From an uncultured Oscillospiraceae bacterium (GTDB taxonomy: Bacteria > Bacillota > Clostridia > Oscillospirales > Ruminococcaceae): 5,782 bases of DNA. Numbering within the stretch: position 1 is the stretch's first letter; each line of letters opens with the position of its first letter. The DNA is taken from NCBI GenBank assembly GCA_934457235.1, contig CAKSHT010000135.1, positions 1-5,782 on the forward strand, read 5' to 3'. Below are positions 1-4,927 of the stretch, one piece after another. Below the pieces are notes generated by a model. It had not been told where the DNA came from and ran no database searches. It was given only the letters and a program-made list of their open reading frames with translations. Position numbers and translations under genes: made by a program.

Positions 1-2
1 TG

Positions 3-143
3 GATTTCACGTCGATATCCAACGATTCACTGGCGGTCACTATGAAGATAGCGTATGACGGCAACGGCAAACTTACCCCGCAGTACGACCTGGTAAAGAC
101 CATCACCGCAGACACCGCGAGCCTTATCAGTGGGTTAAATTAA
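3..143 (+). CDS. C-terminal 46 residues of an unrecognised protein (partial)
   Basis: An open frame enters from the left edge and ends at TAA 141-143, giving 46 residues that finish in ...ADTASLISGLN. The tail has alternating polar and hydrophobic residues, no membrane segment and no cysteine. I do not recognise the family. It could be the end of a secreted or lipoprotein-type beta-rich domain, but that is only an impression from composition. Clean codon use up to the stop, and a promoter beginning just after it, support a real gene end rather than a chance frame. The gene transcribes towards the membrane-protein gene at 229 but probably does not share its main promoter. Confidence 0.6.
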   Translation, partial: DFTSISNDSLAVTMKIAYDGNGKLTPQYDLVKTITADTASLISGLN

Positions 144-151
144 ACTGTTTC

Positions 152-166
152 ATAAAGTGTCTTTAT
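152..166. repeat. Small AT-rich inverted repeat over a -35 region
   Basis: ATAAAG (152-157), loop TGT, CTTTAT (161-166) is a perfect 6-bp inverted repeat. It lies 8 bases after the stop of the first gene and covers the expected -35 position of the promoter at 185-190. It could be a weak terminator arm for the upstream gene or an operator for the downstream one. At this length it could also be chance. Confidence 0.3.
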
Positions 167-181
167 TTATCGGTTATTTTG

Positions 182-190
182 TGGTATAAT
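182..190 (+). promoter_or_regulatory. Extended -10 sigma-A promoter for the membrane-protein gene
   Basis: TGG followed by TATAAT (185-190) is a perfect -10 with the TGN extension. The expected -35 position (about 162-167, TTTATT) is a poor match, which is usual for extended -10 promoters. Transcription would start near 197, leaving a leader of about 30 bases before the ATG at 229. The leader holds a short CCCG/CGGG inverted repeat (198-201 and 208-211). The ribosome site is GGAGGA at 217-222, six bases before the ATG. Confidence 0.75.
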
Positions 191-228
191 TCATTCACCC
201 GGAATATCGGGAGAATGGAGGAATTATC

Positions 229-651
229 ATGAAAAAAATCGGTCTTATCGGAGTAGTCCTGTCAATGGCGCTCATCATTTTCGGTATTGCTTTTCCGATG
301 CCGGAGAAACACCTTTACGTATCGTCATATGCTTATAGAAGCGACTGGACGGGAAACGGGGAGGAATACGTCGGCGGCGACGCCTATAACTATCAGATGG
401 AGGCTTCCCTCAAGGCGGGCTGGGTCAGCGGCGTTGTAACAATGAAAACAATATGTATCTGCTCCGGCGTGCTGATCCTGTTCCTTACATTTGCTGAAAC
501 GGAAAAGCTGCGGCTGATAAGCGAGAGGGCAGGCACTGCCGGTTCGGCAGCGGGCAGAACGCCAGATACGGCGTCCGGCGGCACGGAGGTTCCCGCAGAA
601 ATGGGAATGAACAGTACAGCCGATACTGTGGAACAGGGCAGACAGGTTTAG
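229..651 (+). CDS. Small two-helix membrane protein, function unknown
   Basis: The 140-residue product begins MKKIGLIG. A hydrophobic segment spans residues 4-22, a polar stretch 24-62 contains a YVGGDAYNYQMEAS motif (47-60), and a second hydrophobic segment lies at about 66-88. A Ser/Thr/Gly/Ala-rich, probably disordered tail follows. The first segment could be an uncleaved signal anchor, putting the 24-62 loop outside the cell and the tail in the cytoplasm; this topology is inferred. The YVGGDAYNY(x)nEAS pattern is, from memory, shared by small hypothetical membrane proteins of Clostridia with no assigned role, so no function is proposed. The start is fixed by GGAGGA at 217-222 and an extended -10 promoter 39 bases upstream. 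A hairpin follows directly and the PflX-like gene begins 49 bases later, so the two may be co-transcribed with partial termination. Confidence 0.8.
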   Translation: MKKIGLIGVVLSMALIIFGIAFPMPEKHLYVSSYAYRSDWTGNGEEYVGGDAYNYQMEASLKAGWVSGVVTMKTICICSGVLILFLTFAETEKLRLISERAGTAGSAAGRTPDTASGGTEVPAEMGMNSTADTVEQGRQV

Positions 652-656
652 TATTT

Positions 657-689
657 TTCCGGAGGGCAGCCGCTCTCCGGAATTTATTT
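657..689 (+). terminator. Terminator-like hairpin between the membrane-protein and radical SAM genes
   Basis: TTCCGGAG (657-664) pairs perfectly with CTCCGGAA (675-682) around a 10-base loop, and TTTATTT (683-689) follows. It begins 5 bases after the stop of the membrane-protein gene. The T-rich tail runs straight into the next gene's ribosome site (GAGGTG, 690-695), so hairpin and translation start are packed together. With no other promoter visible in 652-700, it probably attenuates rather than fully ends transcription. Confidence 0.65.
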
Positions 690-700
690 GAGGTGAAACA

Positions 701-1597
701 ATGGAGTGCAGATTATGTCCCAGGGAATGCGGCGCGGACCGTGAGAATACAGCCGGATTCTGCGGAATGAAGCGCGGCGTCCGTATCGCGCGGGCGGCTC
801 TACACCAGTGGGAGGAGCCGTGTATCAGCGGCACTGACAGCGCCCGTGGCAGCGGTACGGTGTTCTTTTCGGGGTGCGTTATGCGGTGCATATTCTGCCA
901 GAACCACGACATAAGCGCCGGGGGCTTCGGAAAGGATATCACAACGCAGCGCCTGGCGGATATCTTCCTTGAATTGCAGGAGCAGGGAGCCTGGAATATA
1001 AATCTTGTCAGCCCCACGCCGTTCGTGCCGGAGATAATCCGGGCGCTGGATATGGTAAAGGGGAGGCTGTCGATTCCGGTGGTATACAATACCGGCGGCT
1101 ATGAGCGGATGGAAACGCTCCGGGCGCTGGAGGGCTATGTTGATATCTACCTGCCGGATGTAAAGTACTTTTCGGATGAGCTGGCGGTGGAGCTGTCATC
1201 GGCTCCGGGATATTTCGAAGCGGCTGTGAGCGCCGTCGGGGAGATGCTCCGGCAGACGGGAAAGCCGCAGTTCCGCCCGGACGGAATGCTGAGCCGCGGA
1301 GTTATTGTGCGTCACCTGGTTATTCCGGGGCATTACCACGATTCGGAGGAGGTCATAAGGCGCGTCGGGGAGCGCTTCGGGCAGGACGTTCTGTTCAGTC
1401 TGATGAGCCAGTACACTCCGTTCTGGAAAGCAAGGGACATAAAGTCGCTGAACCGCCGTATCACGACCTTTGAATACCGCAAGGCGCTGGACGCGGTTTA
1501 CGCCGCAGGACTTGATGGCTACATGCAGGAGCGCAGCTCAGCCAAGGAGGAGTACACTCCGGATTTCGACCTGAGCGGCGTTGACGGGAAGAAATAA
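701..1597 (+). CDS. PflX-like radical SAM protein (COG1313 type)
   Basis: The 298-residue product matches the uncharacterised PflX family, related to pyruvate formate-lyase activating enzymes. The radical SAM cluster motif CxxxCxxC is C59-VMR-C63-IF-C66, inside FFSGCVMRCIFCQN. An N-terminal cysteine set (C3, C6, C10, C21) may hold a second metal or cluster. Other family-like stretches are SPTPFVPEI (104-112), YNTGGYERM, DIYLPDVKY, IVRHLVIPGHY and LMSQYTPF. Such enzymes cleave S-adenosylmethionine to start radical chemistry in the cytoplasm; the substrate of this branch is not established. No pyruvate formate-lyase or other glycyl-radical enzyme gene lies in the window, so a PFL-activating role is not supported by context. 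The length is normal for the family. The ATG follows GAGGTG at 690-695 with a 5-base gap. The stop lies only 28 bases from the miniature element, which may have displaced the native terminator. Confidence 0.88.
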   Translation: MECRLCPRECGADRENTAGFCGMKRGVRIARAALHQWEEPCISGTDSARGSGTVFFSGCVMRCIFCQNHDISAGGFGKDITTQRLADIFLELQEQGAWNINLVSPTPFVPEIIRALDMVKGRLSIPVVYNTGGYERMETLRALEGYVDIYLPDVKYFSDELAVELSSAPGYFEAAVSAVGEMLRQTGKPQFRPDGMLSRGVIVRHLVIPGHYHDSEEVIRRVGERFGQDVLFSLMSQYTPFWKARDIKSLNRRITTFEYRKALDAVYAAGLDGYMQERSSAKEEYTPDFDLSGVDGKK

Positions 1598-1626
1598 CGC
1601 GGATTTCAAATTTCCCGAATTCTAAG

Positions 1627-1658
1627 GCAATACCGCACAAAGATTGTGCGTGTATTGC
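1627..1658. repeat. Hairpin formed by the left terminal repeat of the element
   Basis: GCAATACCGCACAA (1627-1640), loop AGA, then TTGTGCG (1644-1650), a bulged T1651 and GTATTGC (1652-1658): a 14-bp stem with one bulge. The left end of the element can therefore fold on itself or pair with the right end (1895-1912). The same hairpin begins the copy at 5754. Confidence 0.75.
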
Positions 1659-1664
1659 GCAGCT

Positions 1665-1702
1665 AGATTAGCCAATAACACGCTTTGTTGATTGGCTAAT
1701 CT
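1665..1702. repeat. Second hairpin of the element, possible terminator
   Basis: AGATTAGCCAAT (1665-1676) and ATTGGCTAATCT (1691-1702) are a perfect 12-bp inverted repeat. AACA/TGTT (1677-1680 and 1686-1689) extends it to 16 bp around a 5-base loop, with G1690 bulged. CGATTTTCG follows on the plus strand, so it could end transcripts from the radical SAM gene, whose own terminator is not seen. Confidence 0.7.
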
Positions 1703-1715
1703 CGATTTTCGTCAG

Positions 1716-1725
1716 ATTGTACAAT
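1716..1725. repeat. 10-bp perfect palindrome in the element
   Basis: ATTGTACAAT reads the same on both strands. It sits in the linker between two hairpins. It could be a protein-binding site for a dimer or just part of the folded structure; nothing here decides. Confidence 0.4.
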
Positions 1726-1730
1726 GAGGA

Positions 1731-1768
1731 GTTGTTGACGGAAGCGATAGCGTTTTCAAGTCAACAAC
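1731..1768. repeat. Third hairpin of the element
   Basis: GTTGTTGAC (1731-1739) pairs with GTCAACAAC (1760-1768), a perfect 9-bp stem with a 20-base loop. The right arm overlaps an alternative pairing, AACTAGCGAC (1766-1775) with GTCGTTAGTT (1789-1798, one wobble), so the folds compete. Confidence 0.65.
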
Positions 1769-1792
1769 TAGCGACGCAAGGCTGGTCTGTCG

Positions 1793-1855
1793 TTAGTTTG
1801 GCACAAAATGTAACATCGCACTTATAGCAGGCGGTGATATGTTGTGCCAAACTAG
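1793..1855. repeat. Fourth hairpin of the element
   Basis: TAGTTTGGCACAA (1794-1806) and TTGTGCCAAACTA (1842-1854) form a perfect 13-bp inverted repeat. A closing T1793-G1855 wobble and an inner AACAT/ATGTT pairing (1812-1816 and 1839-1843) add to it. This is one of the longest stems in the element. Confidence 0.7.
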
Positions 1856-1948
1856 AAAGATGCAAGCAAGACACGTGCAAAATCCAATAAATGGTCTTTG
1901 TGCGGTGTTGCCCTAATTACAAACAGCCCGATAATCAAGCAGGCGCCC

Positions 1949-2010
1949 CGCATTTTTCATGTTTTTGCAAAGCAAAATCGCGGACGGCTGTCCGCGAAAT
2001 GAAAAATGCG
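1949..2010. repeat. Branched inverted repeat: outer stem with two inner hairpins
   Basis: CGCATTTTTCAT (1949-1960) is a perfect inverse of ATGAAAAATGCG (1999-2010). Between the arms lie two perfect hairpins: TTTTGC-AAA-GCAAAA (1963-1977), and TCGCGGAC (1978-1985), loop GGCT, GTCCGCGA (1990-1997). Together they can fold as a three-way junction with almost no unpaired bases. The right outer arm is also part of the first 60-bp repeat unit. On the minus strand the GC-rich hairpin is followed by ATTTTGCTTT, so it could end transcripts of the FTR-like gene. Confidence 0.7.
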
Positions 2011-2135
2011 AGCGTTCACGCCGTGAGCGGAGCGAATTAAAGGCGTGAATGCAGCGAAATGAAAAATGTGAGCGTTCACGCCGTGAGCGAAGCGAATTAA
2101 AGGCGAGAATGCAGCGAATTAAAGGCGTGAATGCA
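1994..2135. repeat. 60-bp tandem repeat, two full units plus a 22-bp third
   Basis: Units at 1994-2053 and 2054-2113 differ at 3 of 60 positions (2009/2069 C-T, 2030/2090 G-A, 2046/2106 T-A). A 22-bp partial unit (2114-2135) repeats the unit's last part. Each full unit carries TTCACGCC (2015-2022, 2075-2082) with a possible partner GGCGTGAA (2042-2049, 2125-2132). The change at 2106 breaks pairing within unit 2, and the partial unit restores a partner arm. The array ends 3 bases from the stop of the FTR-like gene. No coding frame fits it. Confidence 0.85.
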
Positions 2136-2138
2136 AAC

Positions 2139-2336
2139 TTACTTCTCCTTGTAATAAAGCATGCAGTGGCAGTAGCCCTCGAAATCCGGGTCGGCTATCT
2201 GGCGGCGGAATTCCTCGCACATGCATTTGTTTTCGGGGGTGCGCTCTATCCTGCACGGGCAGTAGCCGCCGGTCTTTTTCAGCCCCTCGCGTACCATTTT
2301 TACGATTTCTTTGTTTTCGTTCTCTCTGACGTTCAT
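2139..2336 (-). CDS. Ferredoxin-thioredoxin reductase catalytic-chain-like protein
   Basis: The 65-residue product contains three Cys-x-Cys motifs: C26-P-C28, C38-M-C40 and C56-H-C58, in the order CPC...CMC...CHC. This is the signature of the ferredoxin-thioredoxin reductase catalytic chain, where the cysteines hold a 4Fe-4S cluster next to a redox-active disulfide that reduces thioredoxin-type partners. Plant and cyanobacterial enzymes have CPC-x16-CPC-x8-CHC. Here the spacings are 9 and 15, as I recall for short clostridial members, so the partner may differ. I chose the ATG at 2336 because the longer frame starts with TTG at 2348, and that TTG lies within the ribosome site (TTGAGGT, 2342-2348). 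The gene is last in the ylxM-ffh-rpsP-khpA series, 49 bases after khpA with a terminator-like hairpin between. The function as a thioredoxin reductant is inferred. Confidence 0.82.
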   Translation of the reverse strand: MNVRENENKEIVKMVREGLKKTGGYCPCRIERTPENKCMCEEFRRQIADPDFEGYCHCMLYYKEK

Positions 2337-2346
2337 TTCGTACCTC

Positions 2347-2378
2347 AATAAAAAAGCGGAACCTGTCGGCTCCGCTTT
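2347..2378 (-). terminator. Terminator-like hairpin between khpA and the FTR-like gene
   Basis: Read on the minus strand, AAAGCGGAGCC (2378-2368), loop GACA, GGTTCCGCTTT (2363-2353) form an 11-bp stem with one G-U pair, followed by a T-run ending near 2347. It starts 7 bases past the khpA stop. The T-run directly abuts the ribosome site of the FTR-like gene (2342-2346), so expression of that gene probably depends on read-through. Confidence 0.82.
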
Positions 2379-2385
2379 CGTTTTA

Positions 2386-2619
2386 TCAGTCGATCTCCAC
2401 GGAGATCTTCTCGTCCGCGCGTACCGCGCCTGCGCGCATTACGGTGCGGATAGCCTTTGCTATTCTGCCCTGCTTGCCGATGACCCTGCCCATATCGTCC
2501 TGGGCAACGTGGAGGTGGTAAACTACCACGCCCTCAGCGTCCGGCTCGTCAACAGTGACCTGAACTGCGCCCTTGTCCTCAACGAGGGCAGAGGCGATAG
2601 TTATCAGAAGCTCTTTCAT
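2386..2619 (-). CDS. khpA: KhpA, KH-domain RNA-binding protein
   Basis: The 77-residue product is a single small KH domain of the KhpA/YlqC family. The GxxG loop that contacts RNA is G48-K-Q-G51 within RVIGKQGRIAKAIR, followed by the second helix and a final KISVEID strand. Family members bind RNA in the cytoplasm; in streptococci KhpA works with KhpB in cell-division and elongation control, and the role here is inferred. The length is typical. The ATG at 2619 follows a strong AGGAGGGA (2626-2633). The gene sits directly after rpsP, as in Bacillus, where ylqD or rimM would normally come next. Those are absent and a terminator-like hairpin follows instead. Confidence 0.93.
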   Translation of the reverse strand: MKELLITIASALVEDKGAVQVTVDEPDAEGVVVYHLHVAQDDMGRVIGKQGRIAKAIRTVMRAGAVRADEKISVEID

Positions 2620-2643
2620 ATATATTCCCTCCTGTGGGATAAA

Positions 2644-2686
2644 GGGGACAATGCCCCGGTAGGTTCTTGACGGGCAGGAATGCCCG
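2644..2686 (-). repeat. Two small hairpins between rpsP and khpA
   Basis: CGGGCA-GGAA-TGCCCG (2671-2686) is a 6-bp hairpin, and GGGG-ACAATG-CCCC (2644-2657) a 4-bp one. Both lie in the 85-base gap upstream of khpA. Neither has a good T-run on the minus strand, so they look more like processing or stability elements than terminators. Confidence 0.45.
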
Positions 2687-2704
2687 CGTTACTGCTGCCG
2701 GAAA

Positions 2705-2935
2705 TTACTTCTTGAGAAGTCTCTTTACGGTATCAGTGGGCTGTGCGCCCTTCTTGATCCACTCGTCAGCCTTGGCTGTGTCGATGTTTACGAGAGCCGG
2801 CTCCTTGGTAGGATCATATGTGCCGATCTCCTCGATGAAACGACCATCTCTGGGATAACGGGAATCAGCTACAACTACACGGTAGAAGGGAGCCTTCTTT
2901 GCGCCCATTCTTCTGAGTCTGATCTTTACTGCCAT
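2705..2935 (-). CDS. rpsP: 30S ribosomal protein S16
   Basis: The 76-residue product begins [26 protein letters not shown], the S16 signature, and continues with [14 protein letters not shown] and a [12 protein letters not shown] segment (59-70) typical of its C-terminal half. S16 is an early-binding protein of the small ribosomal subunit that contacts 16S rRNA. I chose the ATG at 2935 because the family starts MAVKIRLRR and a good ribosome site (AGGAGA, 2943-2948) lies upstream. The frame stays open 11 codons further to 2968, but those residues do not belong to S16. The gene lies between ffh and khpA, the order also found in Bacillus. Its length is normal. Confidence 0.97.
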   Translation of the reverse strand: MAVKIRLRRMGAKKAPFYRVVVADSRYPRDGRFIEEIGTYDPTKEPALVNIDTAKADEWIKKGAQPTDTVKRLLKK

Positions 2936-2967
2936 TTTATTTTCTCCTTTCAGCATTGATATATTCA

Positions 2968-3043
2968 TGTGTATTACACAGTGAAATCATATCAGCTCCG
3001 CCCCTTGGGGCTTTGTTTTATATTTCAACGGCGCTCCGCCGTT
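2968..3043 (-). repeat. Palindromes in the ffh-rpsP gap
   Basis: The 120-base gap between ffh and rpsP holds AACGGCG-CTC-CGCCGTT (3027-3043, perfect 7-bp stem), the perfect palindrome GCCCCTTGGGGC (3000-3011) and TGTGT-ATT-ACACA (2968-2980). None is followed by a clear T-run on the minus strand. They may mark RNA processing or mild attenuation between ffh and the more highly needed rpsP message. I see no convincing promoter for rpsP here. Confidence 0.55.
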
Positions 3044-3055
3044 TACTTACGTTCG

Positions 3056-4441
3056 TCACATCGGGAATCCGCCGGGACCGCCCATGCCGCCCATATTTCC
3101 CATCTGCTTCATCATGTTCATGGGAATGCGCATCTTCTTGCCCTTTCCCTTGCCGCCGAAGCCCATCTGCTTCATCATCTTCTGCATCTGCTCGAACTGA
3201 CGGAGAAGCTGGTTCACTTCCTCGACCTTGGTTCCGCTGCCCGCTGCTATGCGGCGCTTGCGCTTCGCGTCGATGATGGATGGCTTTTCGCGCTCCCTGG
3301 GAGTCATGGAGGAGATTATCGCCTTTGTTCGCGGCATCTTCCGCTCGTCGATGTCCTCTTCCTTTATCTTTCCGGAAACTCCGGGGATCATCTTTAACAG
3401 GGAGTGTATGCTTCCCATCTTCTCGATCTGCTCGAACTGCGCGTACAGGTCGTTCAGGTCGAATTTGTTCTCCTGCATTTTCTGCATGGTCTTGGCGGCG
3501 GCTTTCTCATCGATTGTGTTCTTGGCCTTGTCGATGAGGGTGAGCACATCGCCCATGCCGAGGATACGGCTTGCCATTCTGTCCGGGTGGAACGGCTCGA
3601 TATCGTCGAGCTTCTCGCCTATGCCGGCGAACTTTATCGGCTTGCCGGTTATCGCGAGCACTGTCAGCGCCGCACCTCCGCGGGTGTCGCCGTCCAGCTT
3701 GGTGAGGATAACGCCGGTGATGTCCAGCGTTTCGTTGAAGCTCTGGGCTACGTTCACCGCGTCCTGACCAGTCATGGAATCGACAACCAGCAGTATTTCG
3801 TCCGGGTTGGTTTCGCGCTTGATGTTTTTCAGCTCGTCCATCAGCGTTTCGTCGATGTGCAGACGTCCGGCGGTATCCAGGAGCACTACGTCAAAGCCGT
3901 TGTCCCTGGCGTATTTTATGCCCTCCCTGGCGATCTTCACCGGGTCGGTCTGACCCATCTCAAAAACGTGAGCGCCCGCCTTTTCGCCGACGATCTTTAA
4001 CTGATCTATCGCCGCAGGTCTGTAGATATCGCAGGCAACCAGCAGCGGACGGCGGTTCTGTGCGATAAGGTGCTTTGCGAGCTTCGCGCAGTGGGTCGTC
4101 TTACCGGCACCCTGCAGACCGCACATCATAATTACGCACGGCGGCTTGGAGGGGAAGTTTATCTTCGCGGTGGTGTTGCCCATCAGCTCGATAAGCTCAC
4201 GGTGTACTATATCAATTACCTGCTGCGCGGGGGTAAGGCTCTCCATGACCTGTTCGCCTATCGCCTTTTCGCTGACCCTCGCCACGAAGTCCTTAGCGAC
4301 CTTGTAGTTTACGTCCGCGTCCAGCAGCGCCATGCGAACCTCGCGCATAGCGTCCCTGATGTCCTTTTCGTTGAGCTTGCCGCGTCCCTTCAGTTTCCCG
4401 AAAACGCCGTTGAGCTTGCCAGAAAGTCCCTCGAAAGCCAT
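3056..4441 (-). CDS. ffh: Signal recognition particle protein Ffh
   Basis: The 461-residue GTPase binds signal sequences of nascent membrane and secreted proteins and, with SRP RNA and the receptor FtsY, delivers ribosomes to the translocon. The N domain spans about residues 1-95 (ALLDADVNY at 39-47). The G domain carries the P-loop GLQGAGKTT (108-116), CDIYRPAA (137-144), DTAGR (189-193), TKLDG (247-251) and GIGEKLDDIEPF. The methionine-rich M domain follows from about 300, with the RNA-binding stretch RKRRIAAGSGT (394-404) and a Gly/Met-rich tail. Length and motifs are complete. The ATG at 4441 follows AAGGCGGTGA (4446-4455), close to the ideal ribosome site. It is preceded 48 bases upstream by ylxM, its usual partner, and followed by rpsP. 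SRP RNA itself is not in the window. Confidence 0.98.
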   Translation of the reverse strand: MAFEGLSGKLNGVFGKLKGRGKLNEKDIRDAMREVRMALLDADVNYKVAKDFVARVSEKAIGEQVMESLTPAQQVIDIVHRELIELMGNTTAKINFPSKPPCVIMMCGLQGAGKTTHCAKLAKHLIAQNRRPLLVACDIYRPAAIDQLKIVGEKAGAHVFEMGQTDPVKIAREGIKYARDNGFDVVLLDTAGRLHIDETLMDELKNIKRETNPDEILLVVDSMTGQDAVNVAQSFNETLDITGVILTKLDGDTRGGAALTVLAITGKPIKFAGIGEKLDDIEPFHPDRMASRILGMGDVLTLIDKAKNTIDEKAAAKTMQKMQENKFDLNDLYAQFEQIEKMGSIHSLLKMIPGVSGKIKEEDIDERKMPRTKAIISSMTPREREKPSIIDAKRKRRIAAGSGTKVEEVNQLLRQFEQMQKMMKQMGFGGKGKGKKMRIPMNMMKQMGNMGGMGGPGGFPM

Positions 4442-4489
4442 GACCTCACCGCCTTTGTATCACACATATCAATGGTATCAGTTCTTCGC

Positions 4490-4834
4490 CTAAAGCCCGC
4501 TGCGTATCTCCGAAAGAAGCCCGCTGAGCCTGTTAAGGCGTTCGTCGCTGCTGTCGCTTTTCATATCCTCGACGAGCTGCCTTGCCTGGTCGATCTCGCC
4601 GGAAAGCTCCCGCAGACGCGCCAGAAATCCGAGCTTGCTTTCAAGCTCGCAGAGCTTCTGCTCGCCCTTCCTGATGGAGTAAACCACGCTCTGGCGGGTT
4701 ATCTCGCCCATCTCCCCGGCTATCTCAGCGAGGGAAAGATCTTCGTTATACCGCATATCCAGTGCATCGCGCTGGGCGTTTGCCAGCAGCTCTCCGTAAA
4801 TATCGAGAAGTATAACGATATCGGTGCGTTCCAT
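4490..4834 (-). CDS. ylxM: YlxM/p13-like helix-turn-helix protein, upstream partner of ffh
   Basis: The 114-residue product resembles the YlxM/p13 family encoded just before ffh in many Firmicutes. Residues 20-58 form a sigma-factor-like helix-turn-helix (RYNEDLSLAEIAGEMG, then ITRQSVVYSIRKGE). In most relatives the turn reads like GVSRQAV; here it is GEITRQSV, one residue longer. A predicted coiled coil at 56-90 with alternating charges follows. Family members have been linked to SRP function, but the exact mechanism is not settled. The ATG at 4834 is preceded by CGGAG (4841-4845). It is the first gene of the operon, with a 55-base leader from the -10 box. The spacing to ffh (48 bases) implies co-transcription. 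Confidence 0.87.
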   Translation of the reverse strand: MERTDIVILLDIYGELLANAQRDALDMRYNEDLSLAEIAGEMGEITRQSVVYSIRKGEQKLCELESKLGFLARLRELSGEIDQARQLVEDMKSDSSDERLNRLSGLLSEIRSGL

Positions 4835-4888
4835 GAGTTTCTCCGTTCGCGGGTGTGTTAAGTAAAAACACTTTACAGCAACGATACT

Positions 4889-4917
4889 ATTATATCATGC
4901 CTGTTCTTCTTTGTCAA
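4889..4917 (-). promoter_or_regulatory. Consensus sigma-A promoter for the ylxM-ffh-rpsP-khpA operon
   Basis: On the minus strand TTGACA (4917-4912) and TATAAT (4894-4889) are both perfect, 17 bases apart, with a TGA extension before the -10. This should be a very strong constitutive promoter. It lies about 55 bases upstream of the ylxM start and no other gene falls between. Confidence 0.93.
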
Positions 4918-4927
4918 GGGGGGAAAC

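Larger units (their letters stand above)
1626..1912. mobile_element. Miniature inverted-repeat element (MITE), 287 bp, non-coding
   Basis: The ends are 18-bp terminal inverted repeats: GGCAATACCGCACAAAGA (1626-1643) and its inverse at 1895-1912, with one mismatch (G1907). Both ends are flanked by CTAA (1622-1625 and 1913-1916), a candidate 4-bp target duplication. No coding frame is visible inside, so movement would need a transposase supplied in trans. A second copy starts at 5754 with identical sequence to the window edge and is preceded by TTAA. CTAA and TTAA both fit the YTAR target of the IS5 group of the IS5 family, so an IS5-like parent is possible. A TA or TAA duplication cannot be excluded, because both flanks end in TAA. 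The interior is packed with hairpins, listed separately. Confidence 0.8.

Noticed and set aside
325..1089. Long minus-strand open frame (254 codons)
   Set aside because: It lies opposite the membrane-protein gene and the radical SAM gene, has no recognisable domain and no ribosome site, and reads as the complement of good coding sequence.
1623..1916. Remnant transposase gene in the element
   Set aside because: No sizeable open frame or transposase motif is visible in the 287 bp; it appears non-coding by design rather than decayed.
1994..2135. CRISPR array
   Set aside because: The units are directly adjacent 60-bp tandem repeats with no unique spacers.
2049..2351. Plus-strand frame of 100 codons
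   Set aside because: It begins inside the 60-bp tandem repeat and then runs antisense to the FTR-like gene, whose CPC/CMC/CHC motifs are convincing.
2936..2968. N-terminal extension of S16
   Set aside because: The extra 11 residues precede the conserved MAVKIRLRR start, and the ribosome site lies inside the extension.
2936..3055. SRP RNA, riboswitch or tRNA near ffh
   Set aside because: The hairpins there are short and lack the SRP RNA conserved tetraloop region or any tRNA fold; nothing supports an RNA gene.
3404..4000. Plus-strand frame of 198 codons opposite ffh
   Set aside because: It overlaps the Ffh G and M domains fully on the other strand; a shadow frame.
4070..4861. Plus-strand frame of 263 codons
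   Set aside because: It is antisense to ylxM and the N-terminal part of ffh and has no family features; the minus-strand genes are certain.
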